A stretch of DNA of 64,000 nt from Crossiella equi (GTDB taxonomy: Bacteria > Actinomycetota > Actinomycetes > Mycobacteriales > Pseudonocardiaceae): contig NZ_JAGIOO010000001.1 of assembly GCF_017876755.1 (NCBI RefSeq), positions 372,001-436,000 on the forward strand, in the 5' to 3' direction. Made by a program: the position numbers and the translations under genes. Positions 25,501-32,842 of the stretch are shown piece by piece. The notes under the pieces are model-generated. The model saw only the letters and a program-made list of their open reading frames with translations, searched no databases and was not told the origin of the DNA. Position 1 is the first letter of the stretch, and the number at the start of each line of letters is the position of its first letter.

Positions 25501-25682
25501 GCTACCTGCGCCAGGGCGACCGGCACGGCGAGCTGGCCACCACGCTCGCGCTCGCGCAGGCGTGGGCGGGCCGCGACACCCGGCCCGCCAGGGTGTGCGC
25601 GCTGCGGGCCCGCGACCTGGCGACCGAGCTGCACCACGTGCGCGGGCAGCGCCAGGCCGAGGAGCTGCTCGCCCGCCTCTGA
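22524..25682 (+). CDS. XRE-SARP (BTAD) NB-ARC TPR transcriptional regulator
   Basis: 1052-aa AfsR/SARP-like regulator with an extra N-terminal XRE HTH (about 8-60, RRGLTQEELAARAGLSVRTV). Next come an OmpR-like winged helix (about 70-145), a BTAD segment (to about 310, ending RDRLAEELGVEPGPALRDAH), an NB-ARC ATPase with P-loop VTGPAGVGKTAL (about 360) and MHDLLRDYA, and C-terminal TPR-like helices. Such proteins switch on secondary-metabolite genes in response to nucleotide state. GTG 22524 and GTG 22542 are both possible; GAGG lies only 3 nt before the latter. The target is unknown; the nearest biosynthetic operons are at 6.4-10.9 kb and 27.8-32.8 kb. Confidence 0.9.
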   Translation: MAGARWVTALRAARLRRGLTQEELAARAGLSVRTVRGVEHGAVRAPRGDTLRRLAEAVGLPEEGELDGDELHLGVLGPLVLRRGEAAATSAATMPRLLLGLLALRAGRLVSQAEIAHALWGARPPESRQSLVHTYLSRLRKELPAAHRDCLVTVQGGYLLQPGPGQLDLLEFTDGRARAEALLDSDPEAALEEFERALGWWRGPVLADLPDRLREHPEAVALNQARVATSLRHGTLAVRLGRHDLAVRVLRPLSVAHPLHEDVHATLLLALAGAGRQAAALEVFAGIRDRLAEELGVEPGPALRDAHMRVLRGDVPAAHRELVLPDGPRPAQLPPAIGGFTGRAEELAALAEQPGSVLVTGPAGVGKTALAVHFAHRIAPGYPDGQLYLDLRHLSPAQALDRLLRGLGVPATRVPVELGEASALYRQLLAGRRVLVLLDNALHQEQLTPLLPVGTGSRVLVTARTSLDGLPSVVLDVLDDSTATALLSVTVGADRVEAEPEAAARLAELCAGLPLALRVTAAHLAAHPSWPLAQVVDELRQGDRLSALELSEDGLGGVRSAFDSAYHDQDPATRAAFRLLGVAPLAEVTAPALAALAGCDPAEAKAVLHRLSRAHLVRPSAPGQHSAPGRFTMHDLLRDYAAERAAAELPEPVRARARAGLHDWYVRTAHAATHVLYGQIRALPLEAPPERLFGDHRVAADWLDAEIGNLLLILRDAAEVGPRATSWRLLSVLRNYFQLRPGPYDFPAATIALAAAETEGDLVGQTVAQLVLADAFARRGDLAESDRRYRLALDRHTESGLRVGAAAIHTDISSITVRRDTVTSIRASEERILDQHLAERHDQLATLTTRHKLVFACLNAGDTEAAREHHRAARTLAAVAPRNSWVLFMLGAQHRAFGDSRRAATTLTRALEIARELRAHWTERQVCTALAELRADTGELAEATELARLALELARRHNDISAECASLLVLGRVHTKLGQGEEAVHCLRWARYRYLRQGDRHGELATTLALAQAWAGRDTRPARVCALRARDLATELHHVRGQRQAEELLARL

Positions 25683-25743
25683 CCCCATGCCCTTTGGGGC
25701 AGCCAGGCCGCCAGTCGAGGGAGGCCGTTGTGCCCGCACCGCT

Positions 25744-25764
25744 CGGCGGCACCCGTTGCCGCCG
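25744..25764 (+). terminator. Hairpin terminator after the SARP gene
   Basis: CGGCGGCA (25744-25751) pairs with TGCCGCCG (25757-25764) across a 5-nt loop and is followed by TT. It lies about 60 bp after the regulator stop and before the next gene. Confidence 0.45.
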
Positions 25765-25808
25765 TTCAGCGACTGCCTGAGCCGGTGCCGCCGTGATCAA
25801 GTGATCCC

Positions 25809-26252
25809 ATGATTTCGACGTGGACTCGCCGCCTGGCCGCCGCCGCGACGGCCCTCGCCCTGCTGACCGGGTTCAGCGCCGCCACCGCCACCGCCGCCCC
25901 GATTCTCGCCGCGGCCCAGCTCCCGGACCCGGCCCCGGAGGACCAGGAACGCCTCCGGGAGATCGCGGGCGCGATCTGGACCCCGGAACTGGCCGCGGGC
26001 TGGAACATGAACGACGACGTGGCCGACATCCTCTCCCAGGCCACCGGCCGGATCCTGGAGTGTTCCAAGGCCATGGCACTGGTCCCGCGCCCGCCCGCCT
26101 TCCTGCCGGGACTGTCGTACCTGCGGAGCTACTGGAAGCAGCTGAAGGAGTACTTCCAGGTCGTGTACCAGAACCGCGGCTACCGGGTGTGCGTCGTATC
26201 GACCGCGGCGTACTACCGGTCCCCGATCGAGATGGCGTCCCAGGGCATCTGA
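25809..26252 (+). CDS. Small secreted protein, function unknown
   Basis: 147 aa with a clear Sec signal peptide: RR near the start, a hydrophobic core LAAAATALALLTGFSAA and a likely cleavage after ATA-A (about residue 30). The mature part is helical with two cysteines (about 84 and 130) that could form a disulfide, and contains a Tyr-rich C-terminal segment. No domain is recognised. It is flanked by a terminator upstream and the MBL-fold gene 28 bp downstream. Confidence 0.7.
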   Translation: MISTWTRRLAAAATALALLTGFSAATATAAPILAAAQLPDPAPEDQERLREIAGAIWTPELAAGWNMNDDVADILSQATGRILECSKAMALVPRPPAFLPGLSYLRSYWKQLKEYFQVVYQNRGYRVCVVSTAAYYRSPIEMASQGI

Positions 26253-26267
26253 GGCGTGGCCCGGGCA

Positions 26268-26273
26268 TAGAGT
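26268..26273 (+). promoter_or_regulatory. -10 element giving leaderless transcript of MBL gene
   Basis: TAGAGT lies 7 nt before the ATG at 26281, so transcription should begin at or next to the start codon. The site sits in the loop of an inverted repeat (GCCCGGG ... CCCGGGC, 26259-26280) that may also end the upstream transcript. Confidence 0.45.
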
Positions 26274-26280
26274 CCCGGGC

Positions 26281-26913
26281 ATGCGACTGACCAAGTTCGG
26301 CCACGCTTGTGTGCGGATCGAGCACGGCGACGAGACCATCGTCATCGACCCCGGTGCCTTCACCGAGCCCGAGGCGTTGGACGGGGCGACCGCCGTGCTC
26401 GTCACGCATGAGCACTTCGACCACTTCGACGGCCAGCGCCTGCACACCGCCCACGAGCAGAACCCCGGGTTGCGGGTGTGGGCGCCGGAGCCGGTGGCGT
26501 CGCAGCTGCCCGGGTGGGCCACGACCGTCGGCCACGGGGACGCGTTCCAGGTGGGTGGGGTGGAGGTCCAGGTGCACGGGACCTGGCACGCCGAGATCCA
26601 CCCCGACATCCCGCTCGTGCGCAACAGCGGGTTCCTGGTGGGCGGCAGCCTGTTCCACCCCGGGGACGCGTTGACCACGCCCGAGGCGCCGGTGGACACG
26701 TTGTTGCTGCCCCTGCACGCGCCCTGGTCGCGGCTCGCGCACCTCATCGACTACCTGCGCGAGGTCAAGCCGCGGCAGGCCTACCAGGTGCACGACTCGC
26801 TGCTCAGTGACACCGGGCGGGCCGTGACATCCAGCCTGCTCGGGGAGCGCGGGCCCGGGACCGGGGTGCCGCTCACCTTGCTGGGGACCGGGGAGAGCGT
26901 CGCGGTCGGCTGA
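26281..26913 (+). CDS. Metallo-beta-lactamase-fold hydrolase
   Basis: 210-aa MBL-fold protein resembling the UPF0173 group. The metal motif THEHFDHFD (about 40-48, H-x-H-x-D-H) is intact, followed by HGTWHAEIH (about 97), FHPGDAL (about 123) and a late PRQAYQVHD histidine. It is likely a zinc-dependent hydrolase of the cytoplasm; substrate unknown. No Shine-Dalgarno precedes it, consistent with leaderless translation. The exonuclease gene follows after 18 bp. Confidence 0.85.
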   Translation: MRLTKFGHACVRIEHGDETIVIDPGAFTEPEALDGATAVLVTHEHFDHFDGQRLHTAHEQNPGLRVWAPEPVASQLPGWATTVGHGDAFQVGGVEVQVHGTWHAEIHPDIPLVRNSGFLVGGSLFHPGDALTTPEAPVDTLLLPLHAPWSRLAHLIDYLREVKPRQAYQVHDSLLSDTGRAVTSSLLGERGPGTGVPLTLLGTGESVAVG

Positions 26914-26918
26914 TCAAC

Positions 26919-26924
26919 TACGCT
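26919..26924 (+). promoter_or_regulatory. -10 element of the exonuclease gene
   Basis: TACGCT, with exactly 7 nt (CGGCCGG) before the GTG at 26932. This is the leaderless spacing seen repeatedly in this window. Confidence 0.45.
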
Positions 26925-26931
26925 CGGCCGG

Positions 26932-27843
26932 GTGATCACTGCCGGTGGGTTCGCGGTGCTGGACGTCGAGACGACCGGGTTCGCGGCTGGGCGGGACCGG
27001 GTCATCGAGGTGGCCGTGGTGCACACCGACCAGGCCGGGGTGGTGACCGGGCAGTGGTGCACGCTGGTGAACCCCCGGCGGGATCTCGGGGCGCAGCACG
27101 TGCACCGGATCACCGCGCACGAGGTCCGGCGGGCGCCCCGGTTCGAGGAGATCGCCGGGGACCTGGTCGCGTTGTTGCGCGGGCGGGTGCTGGTCGCGCA
27201 CAACCTGTCCTTCGACGCCCGGTTCCTGGCCGCCGAGCTGGCCTTGGCCGGGGTGCTCGTGCCCGCCGACCTGGTGGACGGGGTGTGCACGATGAACCTG
27301 GCCTCGCGCTTCCTGGCCACCCCTCGGCGCAACCTGGCCGCGTGCTGTGCCGCCGCCGGGATCGAGCTCGTCGACGCGCACTCCGCGCTGGCCGATGCCA
27401 CCGCCACCGCCGGGCTGCTCGCGCACTACCTGGCCACCGGGGAGTTCGGGCAGCACGCCCTGCTCGCCGCCGCCCGGACTCGTTCGTGGCCCAACGTCCC
27501 CGAGCTCGGCACGCCCGCCGTCGGCCGGGGTGCCCGGGGTGCGGCGGCTCGGCGGCGGCGAACCGCGCCACCGCCGCCCGGGTTCCGGCTGGTGCCCGGT
27601 GACCGCATCGCCTTCACCGGGGCCACCGAGCGTGGCCGCGAGGAGTGGCAGGCGCGGGCCGTGCGGGCCGGGCTGGTCACGCACCCGGAGAACGTGTGCC
27701 GGTGGACCAAGGCCGTGGTCGTGGCCGACCCGGACTCCATGTCCACCAAGGCCCGCAAGGCGCGTGACTACCGGATCCCGCTCATCGACGAACGGGCGTT
27801 CGCACGTCTGCTCGACGAGCTAGGAACACGACAGCCCCGATGA
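26932..27843 (+). CDS. DnaQ-type 3'-5' exonuclease with C-terminal BRCT domain
   Basis: 303 aa. The DEDDh exonuclease domain (1-165) shows Exo I FAVLDVETTGF (Asp11, Glu13), Exo II VLVAHNLSFDARFL (about 85-98) and Exo III VDAHSALADATATA with the catalytic His-Asp pair. A basic linker (RRRRTAPPP) leads to a BRCT-like domain (about 220-300, IAFTGATERGREEWQARA). Such stand-alone epsilon-like proteins act in DNA repair or proofreading. The last 62 bp overlap the convergent GT87 gene, so both C-termini are encoded by the same DNA. Confidence 0.9.
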   Translation: MITAGGFAVLDVETTGFAAGRDRVIEVAVVHTDQAGVVTGQWCTLVNPRRDLGAQHVHRITAHEVRRAPRFEEIAGDLVALLRGRVLVAHNLSFDARFLAAELALAGVLVPADLVDGVCTMNLASRFLATPRRNLAACCAAAGIELVDAHSALADATATAGLLAHYLATGEFGQHALLAAARTRSWPNVPELGTPAVGRGARGAAARRRRTAPPPPGFRLVPGDRIAFTGATERGREEWQARAVRAGLVTHPENVCRWTKAVVVADPDSMSTKARKARDYRIPLIDERAFARLLDELGTRQPR

Positions 27844-29005
27844 ACGCCAGCGGGTAGGCGTTGTAGTACAGCACCTCCAGGCCACCGGCCGGGGGCACGC
27901 CGAGGAAGCCCAGCGGCGGCAGGTCCATGCGGTGGCCGTTGAGGAAGTGCATCGGCCAGGCGAAGGCGACCACCGCGCCGACCACGCCCAGCACGCGCAC
28001 CGCCAGGCCGTCCTCGATCTGCGTGGCCATGCCCAGCAGCAGCGGCACGAACCACACCCAGTGGTGGCTCCACGAGATGGGCGAGACCATCGCCGAGGTG
28101 GCCCCGACCAGGGACAGCGCGAGCAGCGAACGGCCCTGCTGGTGCAGCGTCCACGCCGTCCACAGCCCGGCCGCCGCGGCGATCGCGGCCAGCGGCAGCC
28201 ACAGCCAGCCCGGGGTGGTGTCCACGCCGAGCAGCCGCGACAGCAGGCCGTTCAGCGACTGGTTCATCGGGTTCTCCACATCGCCCACGCGCTCGGTCTG
28301 GGCGAACGTGCCGGTCCAGAACCTCAGCGTGTCGCCGGGCAACAGCACCAGGCTGACCAGCACGGTGGCCGCGCCGGTGACGGCCGCGGTGGCCGCGGCC
28401 CGGTACTGGCGGGTCAGCAGCAGGTGCACGAGGAAGAACGCGGGCACGATCTTGATCCCGGCCGCGATGCCCACCCCGACGCCCTTCCAGCGCACGGGCA
28501 GGTGGAGCAGGTCCAGCAGCACCACGGCCATCAGCACCACGTTGACCTGGCCGAGGTACATCGTCCAGGACACCGGCTCCAGCCAGAACAGCAGCGCGGT
28601 CAGCGCCAGCACCGCCCGGCCCAGCTCCCGGCCCTTAGACACACCGATGGCCCGCAGGGACAACCAGATGACGGCGGCCAGCGCGGCCAGGTTCACCGGC
28701 GCGACCAGCACCTGCCCGACCCACTCCGGGGTCAGGCCCAGCGGGACGAACAGCAGCGCGGCGAACGGTGGGTAGGTGAAGGCGTACATGCCTCCGGCGA
28801 TCTTGCCCGGGTACAGCGGTTCGCCGGTGAGCACGGCGGCGCCACCCGCCCGGTAGACCTTGAGGTCCCAGAAGTCCGACATCACCACGTACCCGGTGAC
28901 GGCGTGGTGGGCGGCGGCCAGCGCGGTGAACAGGACCACCGAGACGATCGTGATGGCCCAGGCGTGCCGGGCCAGCACGCGGAGCGGGGCGGGGAGAGTG
29001 GTCAC
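27782..29005 (-). CDS. GT87-type membrane glycosyltransferase (DUF2029)
   Basis: 407-aa polytopic protein with about ten hydrophobic helices, matching actinobacterial GT87 polyprenyl-phosphate-mannose-dependent transferases. The first extracytoplasmic loop has SDFWDLKVYRAGG with the acidic residue expected at the GT-C active site, followed by EPLYPG and FTYPPFAALLF, typical of the family. It would add a sugar from a lipid carrier on the outer face of the membrane. Its ATG overlaps the stop of the GT39-like gene by 4 nt, making it the last gene of the pvcA-pvcB-GT39-GT87 operon. Acceptor unknown. Confidence 0.85.
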   Translation of the reverse strand: MTTLPAPLRVLARHAWAITIVSVVLFTALAAAHHAVTGYVVMSDFWDLKVYRAGGAAVLTGEPLYPGKIAGGMYAFTYPPFAALLFVPLGLTPEWVGQVLVAPVNLAALAAVIWLSLRAIGVSKGRELGRAVLALTALLFWLEPVSWTMYLGQVNVVLMAVVLLDLLHLPVRWKGVGVGIAAGIKIVPAFFLVHLLLTRQYRAAATAAVTGAATVLVSLVLLPGDTLRFWTGTFAQTERVGDVENPMNQSLNGLLSRLLGVDTTPGWLWLPLAAIAAAAGLWTAWTLHQQGRSLLALSLVGATSAMVSPISWSHHWVWFVPLLLGMATQIEDGLAVRVLGVVGAVVAFAWPMHFLNGHRMDLPPLGFLGVPPAGGLEVLYYNAYPLAFIGAVVFLARRADVRTPVRR

Positions 29006-30882
29006 GGGTTACCTGCCTGGCAGTCGTGGAGCGTCTCGGGGGCGGGCGGCGGGCCGGACGGGCCCTTGATCTCGGCGAACGGCACGGCCCGGCAGTGCCG
29101 GGCCACCCACTCCTGGCGGGCCTGCGCGGCCGGACCGCCCATGCCGCCGTGGAACCCGCCGGTCATGACGAACCGAAGCTGCCTGGTCCGCACGAGCTGT
29201 TCCAGCTCGGACACGGCCGGCACCTTCGCGGCACCGGTGAAGCCGCCCATGGCCAGCACGCTGTGCCCCAGCCGCAGGTAGGGCGCGGCGGTGTTGACCG
29301 TGGGCACGGCCAGCACGAACCGCTCGTCCCGGTGGCGGGCGAGCACGTAGTCCAGCAGCCCCTGGTTCGGGGTGATCATGTGCATGTCGCCCATGCCCGG
29401 CGGGATCGGGGTGTCCGGCGGCAGGCCGTGCATCGCGGCCATGCCCGCGGCGGGCAGCGGGTCCCCGGGTCCGGCGACCGGGTTGAGCGAGGTCAGGCTC
29501 GGGAACGGCTTGGCGCTGGCCTGCACCGACCACGCGGCCGGGGCCGCCAGCAGCACCACCACCGCGGCCACGGCACCCGCGCGGTGCAGCCAGGGGGCGT
29601 GGGCGAGCGCGCCCGCGACCAGCAGCACGGTGGCGACCAGGGTCAGCGTGACCACCGCCCCGGCCAGGCCGGTCAGATCACCGCGCGCGGACAGCACCGC
29701 CGCCCAGGCACCGGTACCGCCCACCGCCAGCGGCAGCAGCCAGGCCGTGGCCCCGCCCGTCCGCCAGCGCGCGACCAGCTCGACCAGGCCCGCGCCGGTC
29801 AGCGCGGCCACGGCCGGGGTGAGCGCGACGGCGTAGTAGGGGTGGATGCCGGTGGCCGTGCTGAACACCAGCACGTGCACGGCCAGCCACAGGCCCCACA
29901 GCCAGGCGCCGCTCCCCCGCAGCACCAGCAGCGACAGCACGGCGAACGGCAGCAGCCAGGCGATCTGCGTGCCCAGCTCGGGCCCGAACAGCCTGCCCGC
30001 GCCCGGGGCACCACCGAAGTCGGCGAGGAAGCTCGCCACCTGGCCGGAGGCGTCCCCGGAGTGCAGGAACCGGCCGAAGCCGTTGTAGCGGAAGGCCATG
30101 TCCCACACCGAGTTCGCGGTGCTGCCGTCCACGTACGGCCGGGACGCGGCGGGGGTGAGCCACACCAGCACCAGCCACAGGCAGCTCACCGCGGCGGTGA
30201 CCAGCCCGGCCAGCCCGACCCGCAGCACCCGGGTGGCCAGCGGCAGGCGGGTCAGCAGCAGGTACGGCACGGCCAGGGCGGGCAGCACCAGGAAGGCCTG
30301 GCCCATCTTGACCTGGAAGCCGAGCCCGACCCACACCCCGGCCCACAGCAGCGGCGCGAGCCGCCCGGAGCCGCAGGCGCGCATCGCGGCGTGTGCGGCA
30401 CCCACCAGGCAGAGCACGAGCACGGTGTCCGGGATGTTCACCCGGGCCAGCACCACGGTCACCGGCGTCAGCGCGAACACCACCGCGGCCAGCAGCCCGG
30501 CGCGGGACCCGGCCCAGCGGCGCACCGCGTCGTGCAGCAGCGGCACGGTCGCGGCCGCCGCGAGGGCCTGGGGCAGCAGCAGCGCCCAGTCGTACCAGCC
30601 GAACACGCGCACCGACAGCGCCTGCAACCACAGCGCGCCGGGCACCTTGTCCACGCTGAGCGCGCCCGCGGGGTCGATCGCACCGAACAGGAAGGCCGAC
30701 CAGTCCGCGCTCATCGCGCGCACCGCGACCGAGTAGTAGTAGTGCGGGCTCACGGTGCCCGCGGCCCAGAACGTGAGTCCGAAAACGGCCAGGGCCAGCA
30801 CACCGACGGCCAGCCGGGAACGGCGGCCGCCCGCCGAGACCTGCTCGGCGGGCGGGGCGGGCGCGGTTCGGGTCGCGCTCAT
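29002..30882 (-). CDS. GT39/ArnT-like membrane glycosyltransferase
   Basis: 626 aa with about twelve hydrophobic segments, of the ArnT/YkcB-like GT39 group common in actinobacteria. The first outer loop carries HYYYSVAVRAMSADW and then GAIDPAGALSVDKVPGALWL, characteristic of the group. A soluble C-terminal domain (about 480-626) follows. It should use polyprenyl-phosphate-linked sugar on the extracytoplasmic side. ATGA overlaps tie it to both the pvcB-like gene upstream and the GT87 gene downstream, so the three are translated together. Involvement in decorating an isonitrile product is inference. Confidence 0.85.
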   Translation of the reverse strand: MSATRTAPAPPAEQVSAGGRRSRLAVGVLALAVFGLTFWAAGTVSPHYYYSVAVRAMSADWSAFLFGAIDPAGALSVDKVPGALWLQALSVRVFGWYDWALLLPQALAAAATVPLLHDAVRRWAGSRAGLLAAVVFALTPVTVVLARVNIPDTVLVLCLVGAAHAAMRACGSGRLAPLLWAGVWVGLGFQVKMGQAFLVLPALAVPYLLLTRLPLATRVLRVGLAGLVTAAVSCLWLVLVWLTPAASRPYVDGSTANSVWDMAFRYNGFGRFLHSGDASGQVASFLADFGGAPGAGRLFGPELGTQIAWLLPFAVLSLLVLRGSGAWLWGLWLAVHVLVFSTATGIHPYYAVALTPAVAALTGAGLVELVARWRTGGATAWLLPLAVGGTGAWAAVLSARGDLTGLAGAVVTLTLVATVLLVAGALAHAPWLHRAGAVAAVVVLLAAPAAWSVQASAKPFPSLTSLNPVAGPGDPLPAAGMAAMHGLPPDTPIPPGMGDMHMITPNQGLLDYVLARHRDERFVLAVPTVNTAAPYLRLGHSVLAMGGFTGAAKVPAVSELEQLVRTRQLRFVMTGGFHGGMGGPAAQARQEWVARHCRAVPFAEIKGPSGPPPAPETLHDCQAGNP

Positions 30883-31745
30883 GCCTGGGTGGCCGGGTCG
30901 GCCGGGTTGCGCAGCGGCGGCTCGCCGAGCACGTGCACGCGCCGGATGTGCCGGGGCGCGCGGTGGGTGAAGGCGGTGCGGCCGTGCAGCAGGGTGTAGT
31001 TGTCCGCGATGACCAGGTCACCCGCTTCCCAGGCGTGCTCGTAGTACCAGCGCGAGTCGTTGGTGGCGCCCGCAAGCTCGGCGACCAGCTCGCCCGCCTG
31101 CTCCGGGGCCACCCCGGCGAACTCGTGCTCGGGGCGGTTGAGGAAGGTCTCGTCGTCGGCCAGCGGCGGGGCGTTGTAGCGCATGGTCGGGCGGCCGGTG
31201 ACCGGGTGCGGCACGACCAGCGGGGACACCGCGACGCCGCCGTAGTGGCTGAGGTTGGGGATGCGGTAGGTCACCTCGACCTGGGCCCAGCGCTCCAGGG
31301 TCTCCGCGTCGACGTTGGCCAGCATCCGGGTGCTGTCGCTGAAGGTGGTGCGCCCGCCCTGGTCGCCGCCGGGCGCGCTCACGCAGTGGAAGACCTGGAA
31401 CTCCGGGATGTACTCGCGGTACATGCCGTCCCAGTGCAGCGGCACGTAGGAGTTGTCGAAGATGTGGTCGGCCGGGGCCTGCGCCTCGACCAGCTCCAGC
31501 ACCGCGCCGAACGGCCACATCATGATCTCGCCCCAGGTCCGGGACCACGCGGTGAGCTCCTCCGGGCCGTCGAAGGAGGTGAACCCGCGCAGCAGCACCA
31601 GGTGGTGCTGGCGGGCGAGGTCGCGCAGCCCGGCGACGGGCAGCGCGCGGACGTCCTGGCCGGGACGTTCCGGCTGGACGAGGACCCCGACCGAGGGCAG
31701 CGGCGTGACGGTGGCGCCCGGCAGGTCGAGCGTGGGTACGGACAT
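30879..31745 (-). CDS. pvcB: PvcB/IsnB-type Fe(II)/2-oxoglutarate dioxygenase
   Basis: 288-aa TauD/TfdA-fold enzyme. The iron-binding HxD is in VPLHWDGMY (about residue 103) and the distal histidine lies in the C-terminal HRAPRHIRRVHV segment with the co-substrate arginine. In known pathways PvcB/IsnB oxidatively decarboxylates or desaturates the amino-acid isonitrile made by PvcA/IsnA. The pvcA-like gene ends 23 bp upstream on the same strand, which makes this role likely. ATG 31745 has an AGGAG site about 9 nt upstream. The downstream GT39 gene overlaps by 4 nt. Product (vinyl isonitrile or other) cannot be decided here. Confidence 0.85.
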   Translation of the reverse strand: MSVPTLDLPGATVTPLPSVGVLVQPERPGQDVRALPVAGLRDLARQHHLVLLRGFTSFDGPEELTAWSRTWGEIMMWPFGAVLELVEAQAPADHIFDNSYVPLHWDGMYREYIPEFQVFHCVSAPGGDQGGRTTFSDSTRMLANVDAETLERWAQVEVTYRIPNLSHYGGVAVSPLVVPHPVTGRPTMRYNAPPLADDETFLNRPEHEFAGVAPEQAGELVAELAGATNDSRWYYEHAWEAGDLVIADNYTLLHGRTAFTHRAPRHIRRVHVLGEPPLRNPADPATQA

Positions 31746-31768
31746 GGCGGTGGAACTCCTGACGGGGA

Positions 31769-32788
31769 TCAGCGAGCGAGCTCGTAGTGGCTGGGACGGC
31801 CCGCGCTGTAGACCAGCCGGGCGCCGAGGCGGACGGCCTCGATGCGCTTCATCAGCGTGTACCGGTCGCCGTCGCGCACGGCCACGGCGTGCCAGGGCGT
31901 GAGCCAGGCGTCCGGGGTCTCGCCCAGCAGCACCCCGAGCTTGGGCGCGCCGCAGGGCTGCGGGTGGATGGACAGGCGCACCGCGTCCGGGAAGCGCACG
32001 CCGACCAGGTCGCCCCAGGCGCGGCTGCGGGCCACCACGGCCAGCGCGCGGCGGCGGCTCTCGCGCTGCAGCGCCGACTTGGTGCCCTGGTAGTCCGGGC
32101 CGAAGCGGTCCTCCAGCAGGAAGCGCACGATGCCCAGGTACATGGCGTTCAGGTCGGGGCAGGCGCGGATGCGCTCGCGCAGCTCGGAGAGGGGTTCGGT
32201 GAACTTGGTGTCGAGTTCGTGCCGCATGTCGTCCGGGGACAGGCCGGGCGCGTAGTCGTCCAATGTGTACACCGACAGCGCGGTGCCGGGCTGGCTGGCC
32301 ACCAGGGTGCGCATGGCGTCCTGGTAGGCGGTGATGTGGTTGTCCGACACGCCGATGAGGTCGCCGAACACGCGACCGTCCGAGCAGATCGTCAGCTCGG
32401 CGCCCGGCGCGTGCACCTCCGCGATGCGGTCGCACAGCTCGGAGAGGAACCCGACGGCCAGCTCCTCGGCCTTGTCCGGCAGGTAGCCGAGGACCTTGTC
32501 GCGGTTCGGGGACTTGGCCGGGAACGCGGGGAGCACCAACGGGATCGGCCGGTTCTCGGCGATCGCGCGGGCCACCGGGACCGAATGCGCGGAAAGGCAG
32601 TTCGGGCACGGCGACTGCTCGCACTGGGCCCCGGTCCGCGCTTTTCGCTGATGCGCCAGAACCAGTTCGAGCACACGCGTGGCCAGGCGCGCCGGGGTCG
32701 TCGAGGAGAGCATGCCTACCATTTGAATTTGAACAAACTCGTCGGTGTACTGCCGAGTGGCCATGCACGAATGGCATGGAACGGACAT
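31769..32788 (-). CDS. pvcA: Isocyanide (isonitrile) synthase, PvcA/IsnA family
   Basis: 339 aa, the family length. PvcA/IsnA enzymes convert the amino group of Tyr or Trp to an isonitrile using ribulose-5-phosphate. Recognisable features are the N-terminal helix RVLELVLAHQRKA, the CEQSPCPNCLSAH segment, LPAFPAKSPNRDKVLGYLPD, ICSDGRVFGDLIGVSD and the late VRLSIHPQPCGAPKLGV block. It opens a four-gene operon divergent from a LysR gene. ATG 32788 was chosen because AGGAAG sits 9 nt upstream; ATGs at 32764, 32722 and 32713 are possible and would remove a poorly conserved N-terminus. The amino-acid substrate is not determined. Confidence 0.88.
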   Translation of the reverse strand: MSVPCHSCMATRQYTDEFVQIQMVGMLSSTTPARLATRVLELVLAHQRKARTGAQCEQSPCPNCLSAHSVPVARAIAENRPIPLVLPAFPAKSPNRDKVLGYLPDKAEELAVGFLSELCDRIAEVHAPGAELTICSDGRVFGDLIGVSDNHITAYQDAMRTLVASQPGTALSVYTLDDYAPGLSPDDMRHELDTKFTEPLSELRERIRACPDLNAMYLGIVRFLLEDRFGPDYQGTKSALQRESRRRALAVVARSRAWGDLVGVRFPDAVRLSIHPQPCGAPKLGVLLGETPDAWLTPWHAVAVRDGDRYTLMKRIEAVRLGARLVYSAGRPSHYELAR

Positions 32789-32842
32789 CAGAGACGTCTT
32801 CCTGGCCTACAGGGGGCCGGTGGGTGGCCATAGCATCGGTGC
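32789..32842. promoter_or_regulatory. Divergent control region of isonitrile operon and LysR gene
   Basis: Only 54 bp separate the two divergent starts, or up to 130 bp if pvcA begins at 32713. TAGCAT (32831-32836) lies 6 nt before the LysR ATG and is a likely leaderless -10. An AT-rich patch at 32718-32735 lies inside the long version of pvcA and could instead be its promoter. No unambiguous T-N11-A site was seen. Confidence 0.35.

Noticed and set aside
31746-32831. Extension of the pvcB-like frame upstream over the pvcA gene.
   Set aside because: ATG 31745 has a good ribosome binding site, and the upstream part is a shadow of pvcA in another frame.
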